A stretch of 64,000 nt of DNA, taken from the NCBI RefSeq assembly GCF_001661495.1, contig NZ_BDDT01000008.1, forward strand, positions 91,366-155,365, read 5' to 3'. Source of the stretch: Pseudoalteromonas prydzensis. GTDB taxonomy: Bacteria > Pseudomonadota > Gammaproteobacteria > Enterobacterales > Alteromonadaceae. The notes beneath the pieces are model-generated. The model ran no database searches, had not been told where the DNA came from, and saw nothing but the letters and a program-made list of their open reading frames with translations. How positions within the stretch are numbered: the first letter of the stretch is position 1; each line of letters starts with the position of its first letter. Positions 19,515 to 29,038 of the stretch are shown piece by piece. The translations under genes and the position numbers were made by a program.

Positions 19515-21308
19515 GTGTTTATAAGGATCTTGAACAACACTTTAGCTATTAGAACAAATAGCGTAACAGCCATGGTGACTCAATTTAAAAATGCAAAAGT
19601 ACGGATGCTAAGTATTTATGTGATTGCTTTTATGCTTTTACTAACGATATTTAATCTCTTATTAGGCGAGATATTGCATCAAAAAGTACACATCGAAGGC
19701 AGCCAATTAGCGCAGCAAGTATATAACTTAAAACTAGATCAAATTGACGACAGAGATATCATCGCTGCACTTGCTGCCGATCATGGTTTTATGCTTGAAC
19801 CAGAGAGTATGCCGTTTCATTTTTCTGCTTTTATGGCCCAAGAGAGTGATATCTATAAATATAAAACGGTTAGTTTAAAGCTTTATCATTTGCCTTTTTG
19901 GATTGTAGAAAGTCACCTGTTTATTTTATTGAACTTAGTCATGATTGGCGCCACTGTGTGGGGCTATCGCTGGTGGCGTGTGCTTTTTAAACGGCGCGAT
20001 ATGGTTGCTGAACTCAGCGGTTTTAATGCACCGACTGTACCGTTGACGGTTAATCTACCTGTTAATAACATGGCAATTGCAGACGTAAATACTGTTGCGA
20101 CAAAACCGCAGCAGGTATCTGAAGATGATACCGCAATCAAAGGCGTGTATGGTATTCAAAACAATTATAACCATCTCTTTGCCTTACTCTATTGGGTGCA
20201 ACCATTCCCTGATAGTGTTGATTTAGAAAGTCACTTTAAACTCATTATTGTTAAAGGTTTTAAAGAACTATCGCGGGTATCTGTGAAGTTATTATCTTCA
20301 GGTGGCTTGGCAATAACCTTAGAGAATATACCGCAGGCCGATGTTGATACTTACGCCAAGCGGTTACATCAAACGATTTACCAAGCATCTTTGCTTTATC
20401 GCGGTGATCTATCCCGCAAAGAAATTAAAATCGGGGTATGTAACTATCGTGATGGTGCTGATCAAACAATAGTTTATCAATTAACAAAATCAGCATTAAT
20501 ACTCGCAAAGCAAAGTGCTTGGCAGCATGTTCATCGTGTGCCATTTAACTATACACACTCAACAGTGCTGGCTAATAGCTCTGAGAACCTAACTGATTAC
20601 ATTGATAAAAAGAAGTTTATGCTATTTTTCCAGCCACTATTTGAGTTTGTCAGTGGTGATATATTACAACATGAAGCCTTGATCCGAGTGCGTCACAAAT
20701 CATTGGGGATGTTGTCGGCGAAGCAATTTATTCCGCAATTGAAAAGTGATGACGCAATTACCTTGTTGGATAAAACTGTATTAGAGCAAGTTATTAAGTT
20801 ATTAAATAGTGAGCCAAGCTCTTTAACGGTGAGTATTAACTTACATGCGTTTAATTGGTTTGATGATGATTACTGGCATTGGTTTGGCGAGATAATGAAA
20901 AATGCACAAGCTGCCAATAAGTTACAATTTGAAATATCGGAAGTGGATTTTTATCAACATCAACAGCTCTTGAAATTTGCTTTTAGCAAGGTTAAATCTG
21001 TGGGCAGCTCTGTGGTAATTGATAATGTTTCATCGCACGATAAAATTGCTTTATTAACGCATTATAAAGTCATTAAAGGGCTAAAATTAAGCTATGATTT
21101 AATTCACAACATTGATAAAAATATAACGCAGCAAAAAATGGTGCGGCAAATTGTTAGTAACGCTGAGCGAGTCAGCTTACCCGTATACGGTGTTGGGGTG
21201 GAAACGCAACAAGAGCTCAACATGCTTAAAAAGCTTGGGGTACTTGGCGCCCAAGGGTTTTACTTTACTGAACCCTTGCAAGAATTTACTAATGTTACAG
21301 TGAATTGA
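19515..21308 (+). CDS. csrD: CsrD/MshH-type membrane protein with degenerate GGDEF and EAL domains
   Basis: CsrD promotes RNase E decay of the CsrB/C regulatory RNAs without making or breaking c-di-GMP. There are two membrane helices (about 31-55 and 127-150) around a ~70-residue periplasmic loop. A GGDEF-like region (about 210-340) has SSGGLAI in place of GGDEF. An EAL-like domain (about 360-590) keeps HEALIRV, but DDFG is replaced by IDNV and AEGVE by GVGVE, so key metal and catalytic residues are missing. The location between ssb and mreB matches Vibrio mshH. The start is uncertain: GTG 19515, TTG 19530 or ATG 19572. Confidence 0.85.
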   Translation: MFIRILNNTLAIRTNSVTAMVTQFKNAKVRMLSIYVIAFMLLLTIFNLLLGEILHQKVHIEGSQLAQQVYNLKLDQIDDRDIIAALAADHGFMLEPESMPFHFSAFMAQESDIYKYKTVSLKLYHLPFWIVESHLFILLNLVMIGATVWGYRWWRVLFKRRDMVAELSGFNAPTVPLTVNLPVNNMAIADVNTVATKPQQVSEDDTAIKGVYGIQNNYNHLFALLYWVQPFPDSVDLESHFKLIIVKGFKELSRVSVKLLSSGGLAITLENIPQADVDTYAKRLHQTIYQASLLYRGDLSRKEIKIGVCNYRDGADQTIVYQLTKSALILAKQSAWQHVHRVPFNYTHSTVLANSSENLTDYIDKKKFMLFFQPLFEFVSGDILQHEALIRVRHKSLGMLSAKQFIPQLKSDDAITLLDKTVLEQVIKLLNSEPSSLTVSINLHAFNWFDDDYWHWFGEIMKNAQAANKLQFEISEVDFYQHQQLLKFAFSKVKSVGSSVVIDNVSSHDKIALLTHYKVIKGLKLSYDLIHNIDKNITQQKMVRQIVSNAERVSLPVYGVGVETQQELNMLKKLGVLGAQGFYFTEPLQEFTNVTVN

Positions 21309-21324
21309 TTGAATTCACTGTAAC
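21294..21324. terminator. Bidirectional hairpin between convergent csrD and the PLP gene
   Basis: A perfect 13-base stem, GTTACAGTGAATT (21294-21306) with AATTCACTGTAAC (21312-21324), has a 5-base loop. It spans the stop codons of both convergent genes, which are only 6 bases apart. There is no long T run on either side, so termination efficiency is uncertain. Confidence 0.65.
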
Positions 21325-22214
21325 AACTGTCGATAGCGTAAACCATCTAAGCCTTGCAAGCCGCCGGTATGAATAGCAATTATTTGGCTTCCTTTGGGAA
21401 AATAATCATCTGCGATCAACTGCCATAAAGCGTACATCATTTTTCCTGAGTAAATAGGCTCAAGGGGGAGTTGATGTTGGCTTTGCATCATTTGGCAAAA
21501 TTGCCAAAGTTCAGGACTAAACCTGCCATAGCCACCATCATGAAACTGGGTGAGTAATTGCCAGTTTTGTTGCTGTGCCGCTACAGGGCTGAGTGATTTT
21601 ATTTCATTGATCAAATACTCAGCTTGTTTTAATACCGCAATTCCTAAAACCTGCGTGCTGTTATCGCAGCCTTCAACTAACCCTGCCAGTGTGCCTCCGC
21701 TCCCGGTTGGGCAAATAACATAGTCAGCGTCGGGTAATGACTGAGCAAGTTCTTTACAGCCTAGCAAAGCGGCGTTGTTTGTGCCGCCTTCTGGCAATAT
21801 ATAGGCATTAGGGAAGTGTGTTTGCAATTGCGCTAAATAACCAGGGTTATGTCGCTCGCGATACTCTAGACGGGTAACTGGGTGCAACTGCATACCGCAT
21901 TGTTTGGCAAATTGTAAGGTCGGGTTTTGCTGATCAAGCTCAGGGCCGCGAATAATACCATGGGTGGTTAAATTAAAGTGCTTTCCGGCAGCCGCACAGG
22001 CATGAATATGATTTGAAAATGCACCACCAAAAGTAAGTAATTCGGTTTTTTGCTGTGCTTGCATGGCAATCAGATTATATTTAAGTTTGCGCCATTTATT
22101 ACCGCTGATCAGTGGGTGCAGTTGATCATCACGTTTTACTAATAAAGATATTTTTTTTTCACTTAGCAAAGGACTAGTGATTGTTTGCAATGCAGACTCA
22201 GGTATTAAATTCAC
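21315..22214 (-). CDS. PLP-dependent D-cysteine desulfhydrase / ACC-deaminase family protein
   Basis: A fold-type II PLP enzyme of 299 residues. The Schiff-base lysine is probably in ISGNKWRKLKYN (near residue 39-43), followed by the family segment TFGGAFSNHIHA. PTGSGGTLAGL supplies the phosphate-binding loop and TGGLQG the C-terminal loop. Family members release pyruvate and ammonia from D-cysteine or 1-aminocyclopropane-1-carboxylate. Which substrate is used cannot be told here; D-cysteine is likelier in a non-plant-associated bacterium. The gene occupies part of the interval where relatives have MSHA pilus genes. Confidence 0.8.
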   Translation of the reverse strand: MNLIPESALQTITSPLLSEKKISLLVKRDDQLHPLISGNKWRKLKYNLIAMQAQQKTELLTFGGAFSNHIHACAAAGKHFNLTTHGIIRGPELDQQNPTLQFAKQCGMQLHPVTRLEYRERHNPGYLAQLQTHFPNAYILPEGGTNNAALLGCKELAQSLPDADYVICPTGSGGTLAGLVEGCDNSTQVLGIAVLKQAEYLINEIKSLSPVAAQQQNWQLLTQFHDGGYGRFSPELWQFCQMMQSQHQLPLEPIYSGKMMYALWQLIADDYFPKGSQIIAIHTGGLQGLDGLRYRQLLQ

Positions 22215-22473
22215 AGTGGCAACTTAAAATAAACTGGGAGGTAAGATTAACAAATTAGGCAAAGACAACAAAACGATTCGTGTTTGGAGTGGAAAATAAG
22301 CAGTTTTCAAGCAATGAGTTGGTAATTTACTGGTATCAACTAAGGTAATAGTTGTAAACTCAGATAATTTTTGAACAAAGCTTGTGTTTTGCCTTGCAAG
22401 TACATAGCATAAGAGTTTAATTATAAAAAATAAATAATGACCAAATAATTGCCGCTTTTTGGGAATGGAATAT

Positions 22474-24498
22474 ATGCGAATTGCTCCTTTATCTCTGTTA
22501 ATTTCAGCTAGCTTGTTTGCATCGTGTGCATTTGCACAAGATACAGCCACAGTAACTGGAATTGAATCTGAGATCAGTATTAAACAAGCTGAATACGATA
22601 ACGCTACACAGATACTTGAAAAACACTTAAAAGAAGAAAGTCAGTTACAAAGCCAACTTGATTTATTAAGAACTCGCTCAACTGAACTCGACAAAGAAAA
22701 AAATCAAGCACTTGATGCCATGAATGAAATGTATCGTCGTTTAATTGACGATCCCACGATTGATATTAGTGCTGCACAAGCGCGCTATCAGCAAGCTGTG
22801 GTTGATCACAAGCAAAATAAAGATGATATCGCGATGCAGTTGGCGGCAATTGCATCCCACCGCAAAGATATTGAACAAATTCGCGTAGCAAAACATACCC
22901 AGCTAAATACACTCGAAAGCCTAAAAGAACAATTAACCACAGCCCGAGTTGAGCGTTTACGCAACGAATTTACCCGTGAAGGCACATTAGAAGTTAATCA
23001 TACAATAAACTGTAAACGGACAGAGACGTTAGCAGCGTGTGAGCAACGTGGCCAGCAAATGGGTCTGCAAAAAGCGACTAAGCGCTTTGTTGATCAAATC
23101 TTTGCTAACTTAACGGAAGAGCGTTTAGTTGAACCCAAGCGTAATATGGCGGGGGCACAGGTTCAGGTGTTAAGTAGCCATGTGGTTAACAGTGCGTTTA
23201 GTGGTCAGGGTAACTACAACGTAAACTTAAGTGTCACTATGCGTGGCGATGTAAACAGCAGCCGTTTATGTAACTTATTGAGCGTTGATAATCGTTATTG
23301 CTCAGAGTATGGCACACCGCTTAGCACGGGTTATCAAACCAGCTACGAGACGACTTTTACTGATAGTCAGTTAACATTCAGTGACAGTAAGGATAATACA
23401 AATGTTTCGGTGTCGCGTATTAGCGAGCAGCCGATAAACGATTATTCAGTTAAACCTATGCCAATGCCGACGGCAAAGCCGCAGGTAGACGCAAATAAAA
23501 TGATTGAGTTTACACTGCGCTCTAATGTGTATGACGATGAAGTATTTATTGATGGTGTTAGCTTTGGTTCAACACGTTTGGCAACGACTTTACCTAGCGG
23601 TATTCATGATGTTGAAGTGCGCAAGCAGGGTTATCAACCTTATCGTGTTCGTGTTGACTTGCGAAAGCCACAGACAATTCACGCTAAGTTGGTAAAAAAG
23701 CCTGAGTCGATTGCTGCACCGACATACACTAGCGAGCAACGTAATACGACACCAGTAACCAGTACTGCGCTTGGTGGTAACGCCGCTGCTGCAATGGTTG
23801 TAATTCCAGCTGGTAAGTTTGAAATGGGCGATATCAACGGTAATGGTCTTGCTAATGAACGCCCCGTTGTTGAAAAAACCATTGCAAGCTCATTTGCTAT
23901 GCAAAATAAAGAAGTGACAGTAGGCGCTTATCAGCAATTTGTATCTAATACCAATTATAAAACAGAAGCTGAACGCAATCGTGGCTGTGCGTATTATTTA
24001 AATGGCGAACCAGTGTGGGAAGTTAATTTAAATTGGCGCAACCCAGGTTTTGAACAAAGCAGTGACTTTCCTGCTGTGTGCTTAACTTACAATGATGCAA
24101 AAGCATATGCGGATTGGTTGTCTGGGCAAACAGGTCAGCAATATAGATTACCCAATGAGGTGGAGTGGGAGTATGCAGCACGCGCTGGTACCAAAACAGA
24201 ATACCCATGGGGTAACGAAATAGGTAAGAATTTAGCCAATTGTGGTTGGTGTGGTAGTGAATGGTCAAACAAAAGTGCAGCGCCAACTGGCTCATTTGCA
24301 CCTAATGCGTTTGGTCTCTACGACACGGTAGGAAATGTATGGGAATGGACTCATAAGTCAGCTGAACAAGCGGATGTAACTGTTCGTGGTGGGGCGTGGA
24401 ATTTTGCGCCTAGTTTAGCTCGTGCCTCAACTCGTTTGATTTTGGCACCGGACTTTCGTGCAAATTATATCGGTTTTCGTCTTGTACGAGAACGGTAA
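22474..24498 (+). CDS. Secreted coiled-coil / PEGA / SUMF1-like (formylglycine-enzyme-fold) protein
   Basis: A 674-residue exported protein. The signal peptide (MRIAPLSLLISASLFASCAFA) is followed by a long coiled coil (about 25-155), a middle domain with paired cysteines (TINCKRTETLAACEQ; SRLCNLLSVDNRYC), a PEGA domain (about 345-395; VYDDEVFIDGVSFGSTR) and a C-terminal SUMF1/FGE fold (about 435-672; VVIPAGKFEMGD, RLPNEVEWEYAARAGT, GNVWEWT, RGGAWNF). The cysteine pair of true formylglycine-generating enzymes is absent from the RGGAW loop, so it is probably a structural or binding module. ATG 22474 is chosen because it opens the signal peptide. Confidence 0.8.
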   Translation: MRIAPLSLLISASLFASCAFAQDTATVTGIESEISIKQAEYDNATQILEKHLKEESQLQSQLDLLRTRSTELDKEKNQALDAMNEMYRRLIDDPTIDISAAQARYQQAVVDHKQNKDDIAMQLAAIASHRKDIEQIRVAKHTQLNTLESLKEQLTTARVERLRNEFTREGTLEVNHTINCKRTETLAACEQRGQQMGLQKATKRFVDQIFANLTEERLVEPKRNMAGAQVQVLSSHVVNSAFSGQGNYNVNLSVTMRGDVNSSRLCNLLSVDNRYCSEYGTPLSTGYQTSYETTFTDSQLTFSDSKDNTNVSVSRISEQPINDYSVKPMPMPTAKPQVDANKMIEFTLRSNVYDDEVFIDGVSFGSTRLATTLPSGIHDVEVRKQGYQPYRVRVDLRKPQTIHAKLVKKPESIAAPTYTSEQRNTTPVTSTALGGNAAAAMVVIPAGKFEMGDINGNGLANERPVVEKTIASSFAMQNKEVTVGAYQQFVSNTNYKTEAERNRGCAYYLNGEPVWEVNLNWRNPGFEQSSDFPAVCLTYNDAKAYADWLSGQTGQQYRLPNEVEWEYAARAGTKTEYPWGNEIGKNLANCGWCGSEWSNKSAAPTGSFAPNAFGLYDTVGNVWEWTHKSAEQADVTVRGGAWNFAPSLARASTRLILAPDFRANYIGFRLVRER

Positions 24499-24510
24499 AA
24501 AATAATTTAA

Positions 24511-24535
24511 AAAGGAAGCAGTGCTTCCTTTTTTA
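24511..24535 (+). terminator. Intrinsic terminator after the SUMF-domain gene
   Basis: AAAGGAAGC (24511-24519) pairs with GCTTCCTTT (24523-24531) around a 3-base loop, followed by further T residues. It lies 12 bases after the stop codon. Confidence 0.85.
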
Positions 24536-24604
24536 CCCAATTAACAAAGGTAGCTGTACTTTTTATTGCCGAACAGATTCAGCATGTTAAAGTGCATTAG
24601 CTAA

Positions 24605-25680
<1,076 letters not shown>

Positions 25681-25681
<1 letters not shown>

Positions 25682-26523
25682 TGAAATTAATGTTTGGGCG
25701 TGCCATTTCTTTACAACTGCGGCTTTTTGTCGCAGTGGTATTGAGTGTTATGTTGATCGTAGGCGATCGTTATACCCAAGGTGGCACCACAGTACGCACC
25801 AGTTTAAATACTTTAGTGAGCCCGTTACTGTATTTAGCCAACTTACCTTATGAAGTATTTAGCCTTGGCGCTAAAAGCTTGCACACGCGCGATCAATTAC
25901 TTACTGAAAACGAAGCGCTAAAGAAAAAGCAATTACTGCAAAGTGAACAACTCCAGCAATATCAATTTTTAAATAAAGAAAATCAAAAGCTACGAGCGCT
26001 ATTGGGTTCTTCCGCTAAACATTCTAATCGTAAAATAATCGCGCAAGTACTTTCTGTACACTCAAATCCGTATAGTCACCAAGTGGTGATTAATCGTGGC
26101 ACCATTGATGGTATTAGTGAAGGGCAAGCGGTGATTGATGAAATGGGTGTCGTTGGGCAGCTTACCAAAGTTGGTTCAACAACCTCTCGTGTATTACTGA
26201 TGACCGACACAACCCATGCCACGCCAGTGCGTATTCTGCGTAATGATGTGCGTACTGTGGTTGAGGGTATTGGCAAAATTAATTCAGTTAAACTCTCCCA
26301 TGTACCACACAGCTTAGATGTGCGGATTGGCGATGTGTTGGTGACTTCAGGGCTTGGCGGTACGTTTCCTGAGGGTTACCCAGTTGCTGTGGTAACTGAA
26401 ATAAATCGCGATGAAGGTCAGCCATTTGCGCAAGTTTATGCAGAACCCATTGCACAGTTAGATCGCATTCGTTTATTAGTGGTGTTATGGCGCAATCAGC
26501 AGGAAACTATCAGCAATGAATAG
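25681..26523 (+). CDS. mreC: Rod shape-determining protein MreC
   Basis: A bitopic inner-membrane protein that activates the RodA-PBP2 elongation machinery. One N-terminal membrane helix (about 10-28) is followed by a coiled coil (about 70-105; LLTENEALKKKQLLQSEQL) and the periplasmic beta-domain (about 115-265; VVINRGTIDGISEGQAVID and VTSGLGGTFPEGYPVA). The 280-residue length is normal. The TAATG junction with mreB and the 8-base overlap with mreD indicate a tight operon. Confidence 0.97.
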
Positions 26524-26995
26524 TCGTTACTTTTTATTGATTGCCGTGAGCATCTTTTTTGCATTGATCATGGCATTGATGCCATTACCATTTTCGTTTG
26601 AACCATTTCGCCCAGATTGGGTGTTATTGGTGTTAATGTATTGGTCGTTAGCGGTGCCGCATAGATTGAATATTGGTACAGCCTGGGTGGTTGGCTTATT
26701 GATTGATTTGGCCACTGGCTCACCACTGGGTATTAATTCACTGACTTATTCAATTTGTATTTTTGTCACTGCCAGTAACTTTCAAAAGATCCGTAATTTT
26801 TCAATTTGGCAGCAAGCGATTCTGGTTGGCTTATTTTTAACGCTCTACCACTTAATGCAGTTTTGGTTGAACCACTTTTTAATGGATGTTTATTTTAACC
26901 CGCAGTATTTATGGCCAGTCGTAACTGGCATGTTAAGTTGGCCTTGGATTTTCTTATTGCTACGTAAATATCGCCGTCATTTCAGGATCAGATAA
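26516..26995 (+). CDS. mreD: Rod shape-determining protein MreD
   Basis: A small polytopic inner-membrane partner of MreC. Five or six hydrophobic segments cover most of its 159 residues. PFSFEPFRPDWVLLVLMYWSL and the GLLIDLATGSPLG segment are hallmarks of MreD. It overlaps both mreC and maf, so expression is coupled along the operon. Confidence 0.95.
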   Translation: MNSRYFLLIAVSIFFALIMALMPLPFSFEPFRPDWVLLVLMYWSLAVPHRLNIGTAWVVGLLIDLATGSPLGINSLTYSICIFVTASNFQKIRNFSIWQQAILVGLFLTLYHLMQFWLNHFLMDVYFNPQYLWPVVTGMLSWPWIFLLLRKYRRHFRIR

Positions 26996-27564
26996 TGCAA
27001 ACCGCCATTTATTTAGCGTCAGCTTCCCCTCGGCGTAAAGAGTTACTAACTCAGCTTGGCGTCGCATTTTCACAATTTAGTGTTGATGCAGATGAAAGCC
27101 CACTCGCAGACGAAACCCCGCGCGAACTTGTAGAGCGTTTAGCGCGTTTAAAAGCGCAAACGGGGGTTGCGATGGGATACACAGATCGCCCCGTACTTGG
27201 CAGTGATACTGTGGTGGTTATTGATAACCAATCCCTTGGTAAACCTCGAGATAAAGCTGATTTTATGGCAACCCTAAAACGCTTGTCAGGTCGCAGCCAT
27301 GAAGTGTTAACCGCTATCGCCTTTGCTACTGAACAACAGGTAATGAGTTGTGTTGTAACAACACAAGTGAGCTTTAAAACACTCTCAGAACAAGAATTAG
27401 AAGCCTACTGGCAAAGTGGTGAGCCACACGATAAAGCCGGAGGTTATGGCATTCAAGGATTAGGCGGACGCTTTGTTACTCATATTTCGGGTAGCTATTT
27501 TGCGGTTGTCGGCTTACCTTTATATGAATGCGAAAAATTATTAAGCGAATTCTTAAGTAGGTAA
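26995..27564 (+). CDS. maf: Maf-family nucleotide pyrophosphatase (YhdE type)
   Basis: It hydrolyses dTTP, UTP and modified pyrimidine triphosphates as a housecleaning enzyme; overexpression of family members affects septation. The family signature SASPRRKELL is at residues 8-17, with ESPLADETPRELVERLA, VLGSDTVVV (catalytic Asp) and DKAGGYGIQG. At 189 aa it is typical. The position between mreD and rng is that of E. coli yhdE. Confidence 0.93.
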   Translation: MQTAIYLASASPRRKELLTQLGVAFSQFSVDADESPLADETPRELVERLARLKAQTGVAMGYTDRPVLGSDTVVVIDNQSLGKPRDKADFMATLKRLSGRSHEVLTAIAFATEQQVMSCVVTTQVSFKTLSEQELEAYWQSGEPHDKAGGYGIQGLGGRFVTHISGSYFAVVGLPLYECEKLLSEFLSR

Positions 27565-27565
27565 C

Positions 27566-29038
27566 ATGAGTATAGAATTACTGATCAACGTCACCCCAAG
27601 TGAAAGCCGTGTTGCCCTGATTGAAAACGGTGTACTGCAAGAAATCCAACTAGAGCGCATTGGTAACTTAGGTATTGTTGGCAATATTTACTTAGGTAAA
27701 ATAAGCCGCGTATTGCCGGGTATGCAAGCCGCATTTGTAGATATAGGTTTAGATAAAGCCGCTTTTTTACACGCCTCGGATATTGTTAACAGCGCTTCTA
27801 TTGTTGAAGGTGTTGACGAGCAGCCAATCAAAAAAGTACAGGATATTCGTGAACTCGTGCGCCAGGGCCAGTACATAATGGTGCAAGTAGTTAAAGACCC
27901 ATTAGGTACTAAGGGGGCACGTTTAACCACTGATATTACTATTCCTTCGCGCTATTTAGTATTTATGCCCGATGCTACCCATGTTGGCGTGAGCCAGCGC
28001 ATTGAAACCGAAGAAGAACGTGCTCGTTTAAAAAGCATTGTTGGTGAATATGGCGACGAAGACGGCAGCTTTATTGTCCGCACTGCCGCAGAAGGTGCCA
28101 GTGAAGCCGAGCTACGTCACGATGCCGAGTTTTTAAAAAAGCTCTGGAAAAAAATCGTCACTAAACGTAAAAAAACCAGCAAAGAAAGCATTCTTCATGA
28201 AGACTTAACGCTGGCGTTTCGAACCTTACGTGATTACGTAGGTGAAGATATGGAGCGTATTCGGGTTGATTCAAAGCTTACCTATGAAGAGCTGAAAAGC
28301 TTTACCGCAGAGTTTGTGCCTATTCTGTCTGAGGCGTTAGAGTACTACCCAGGTGAGCGGCCTATTTTTGATTTGTTTGATGTTGAAAACGAAATCCAAA
28401 AAGCGCTGCACCGCAAAGTAACCTTAAAATCTGGTGGCTATTTAATTATCGATCAAACTGAGGCGATGACCACCGTTGATGTAAATACGGGGGCATTTGT
28501 TGGTCACCGTAACCTTGAAGAAACCATTTTTAATACTAACGTTGAAGCGACCTCGGCGATTGCTCGCCAGCTTAGGTTACGTAATTTAGGCGGCATTATC
28601 ATTATCGACTTTATTGATATGGTCAGCGAAGAGCATAAACGCCGTGTGCTACATTCATTGGAATCAGCGCTGGGTAAAGATCGCGTTAAATCAAATATTA
28701 ATGGTTTATCTGCGCTGGGTTTAGTGGAAATGACCCGTAAACGGACCCGTGAAAGTCTTGAGCATATTTTATGTGATGTGTGTCCGGCTTGCTCTGGGCG
28801 TGGCTCGCAAAAAACCGTAGAAACCGTATGCTACGAAATACTGCGTGAAATTGTCCGCGTAAACCGTGCTTACGCCGCAGATAAGTTTATGGTCTACGCC
28901 GCTCCTGCGGTCAGTGAGGCGTTATTAAATGACGAGTATCATAATCTTGCGGAGCTTGAGTTATTTATTGGCAAGCAAGTAAGTATTCAAACCGAAAGCC
29001 TCTACAGCCAAGAGCAGTTTGATGTGGTTATGATGTAA
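27566..29038 (+). CDS. rng: Ribonuclease G
   Basis: A 5'-end-sensing endoribonuclease acting in 16S rRNA 5' maturation and mRNA decay. The N-terminal S1 domain lies at about 38-130 (GNIYLGKISRVLPGMQAAFVDIGL is split by the insert typical of the E/G family). The catalytic DNase I-like region contains VDVNTG and GGIIIIDFIDM, with the metal-ligand Asp residues. The zinc-link motif is CPACSGRG. At 490 residues it is close to E. coli RNase G (489 aa) and lacks the long RNase E tail. Confidence 0.97.
   Translation: MSIELLINVTPSESRVALIENGVLQEIQLERIGNLGIVGNIYLGKISRVLPGMQAAFVDIGLDKAAFLHASDIVNSASIVEGVDEQPIKKVQDIRELVRQGQYIMVQVVKDPLGTKGARLTTDITIPSRYLVFMPDATHVGVSQRIETEEERARLKSIVGEYGDEDGSFIVRTAAEGASEAELRHDAEFLKKLWKKIVTKRKKTSKESILHEDLTLAFRTLRDYVGEDMERIRVDSKLTYEELKSFTAEFVPILSEALEYYPGERPIFDLFDVENEIQKALHRKVTLKSGGYLIIDQTEAMTTVDVNTGAFVGHRNLEETIFNTNVEATSAIARQLRLRNLGGIIIIDFIDMVSEEHKRRVLHSLESALGKDRVKSNINGLSALGLVEMTRKRTRESLEHILCDVCPACSGRGSQKTVETVCYEILREIVRVNRAYAADKFMVYAAPAVSEALLNDEYHNLAELELFIGKQVSIQTESLYSQEQFDVVMM

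Noticed and set aside
22224..22550. 108-codon minus-strand frame upstream of the SUMF-domain gene
   Set aside because: It begins inside the signal-peptide region of the opposite gene and has no recognisable domain or good ribosome-binding site; it is probably chance.
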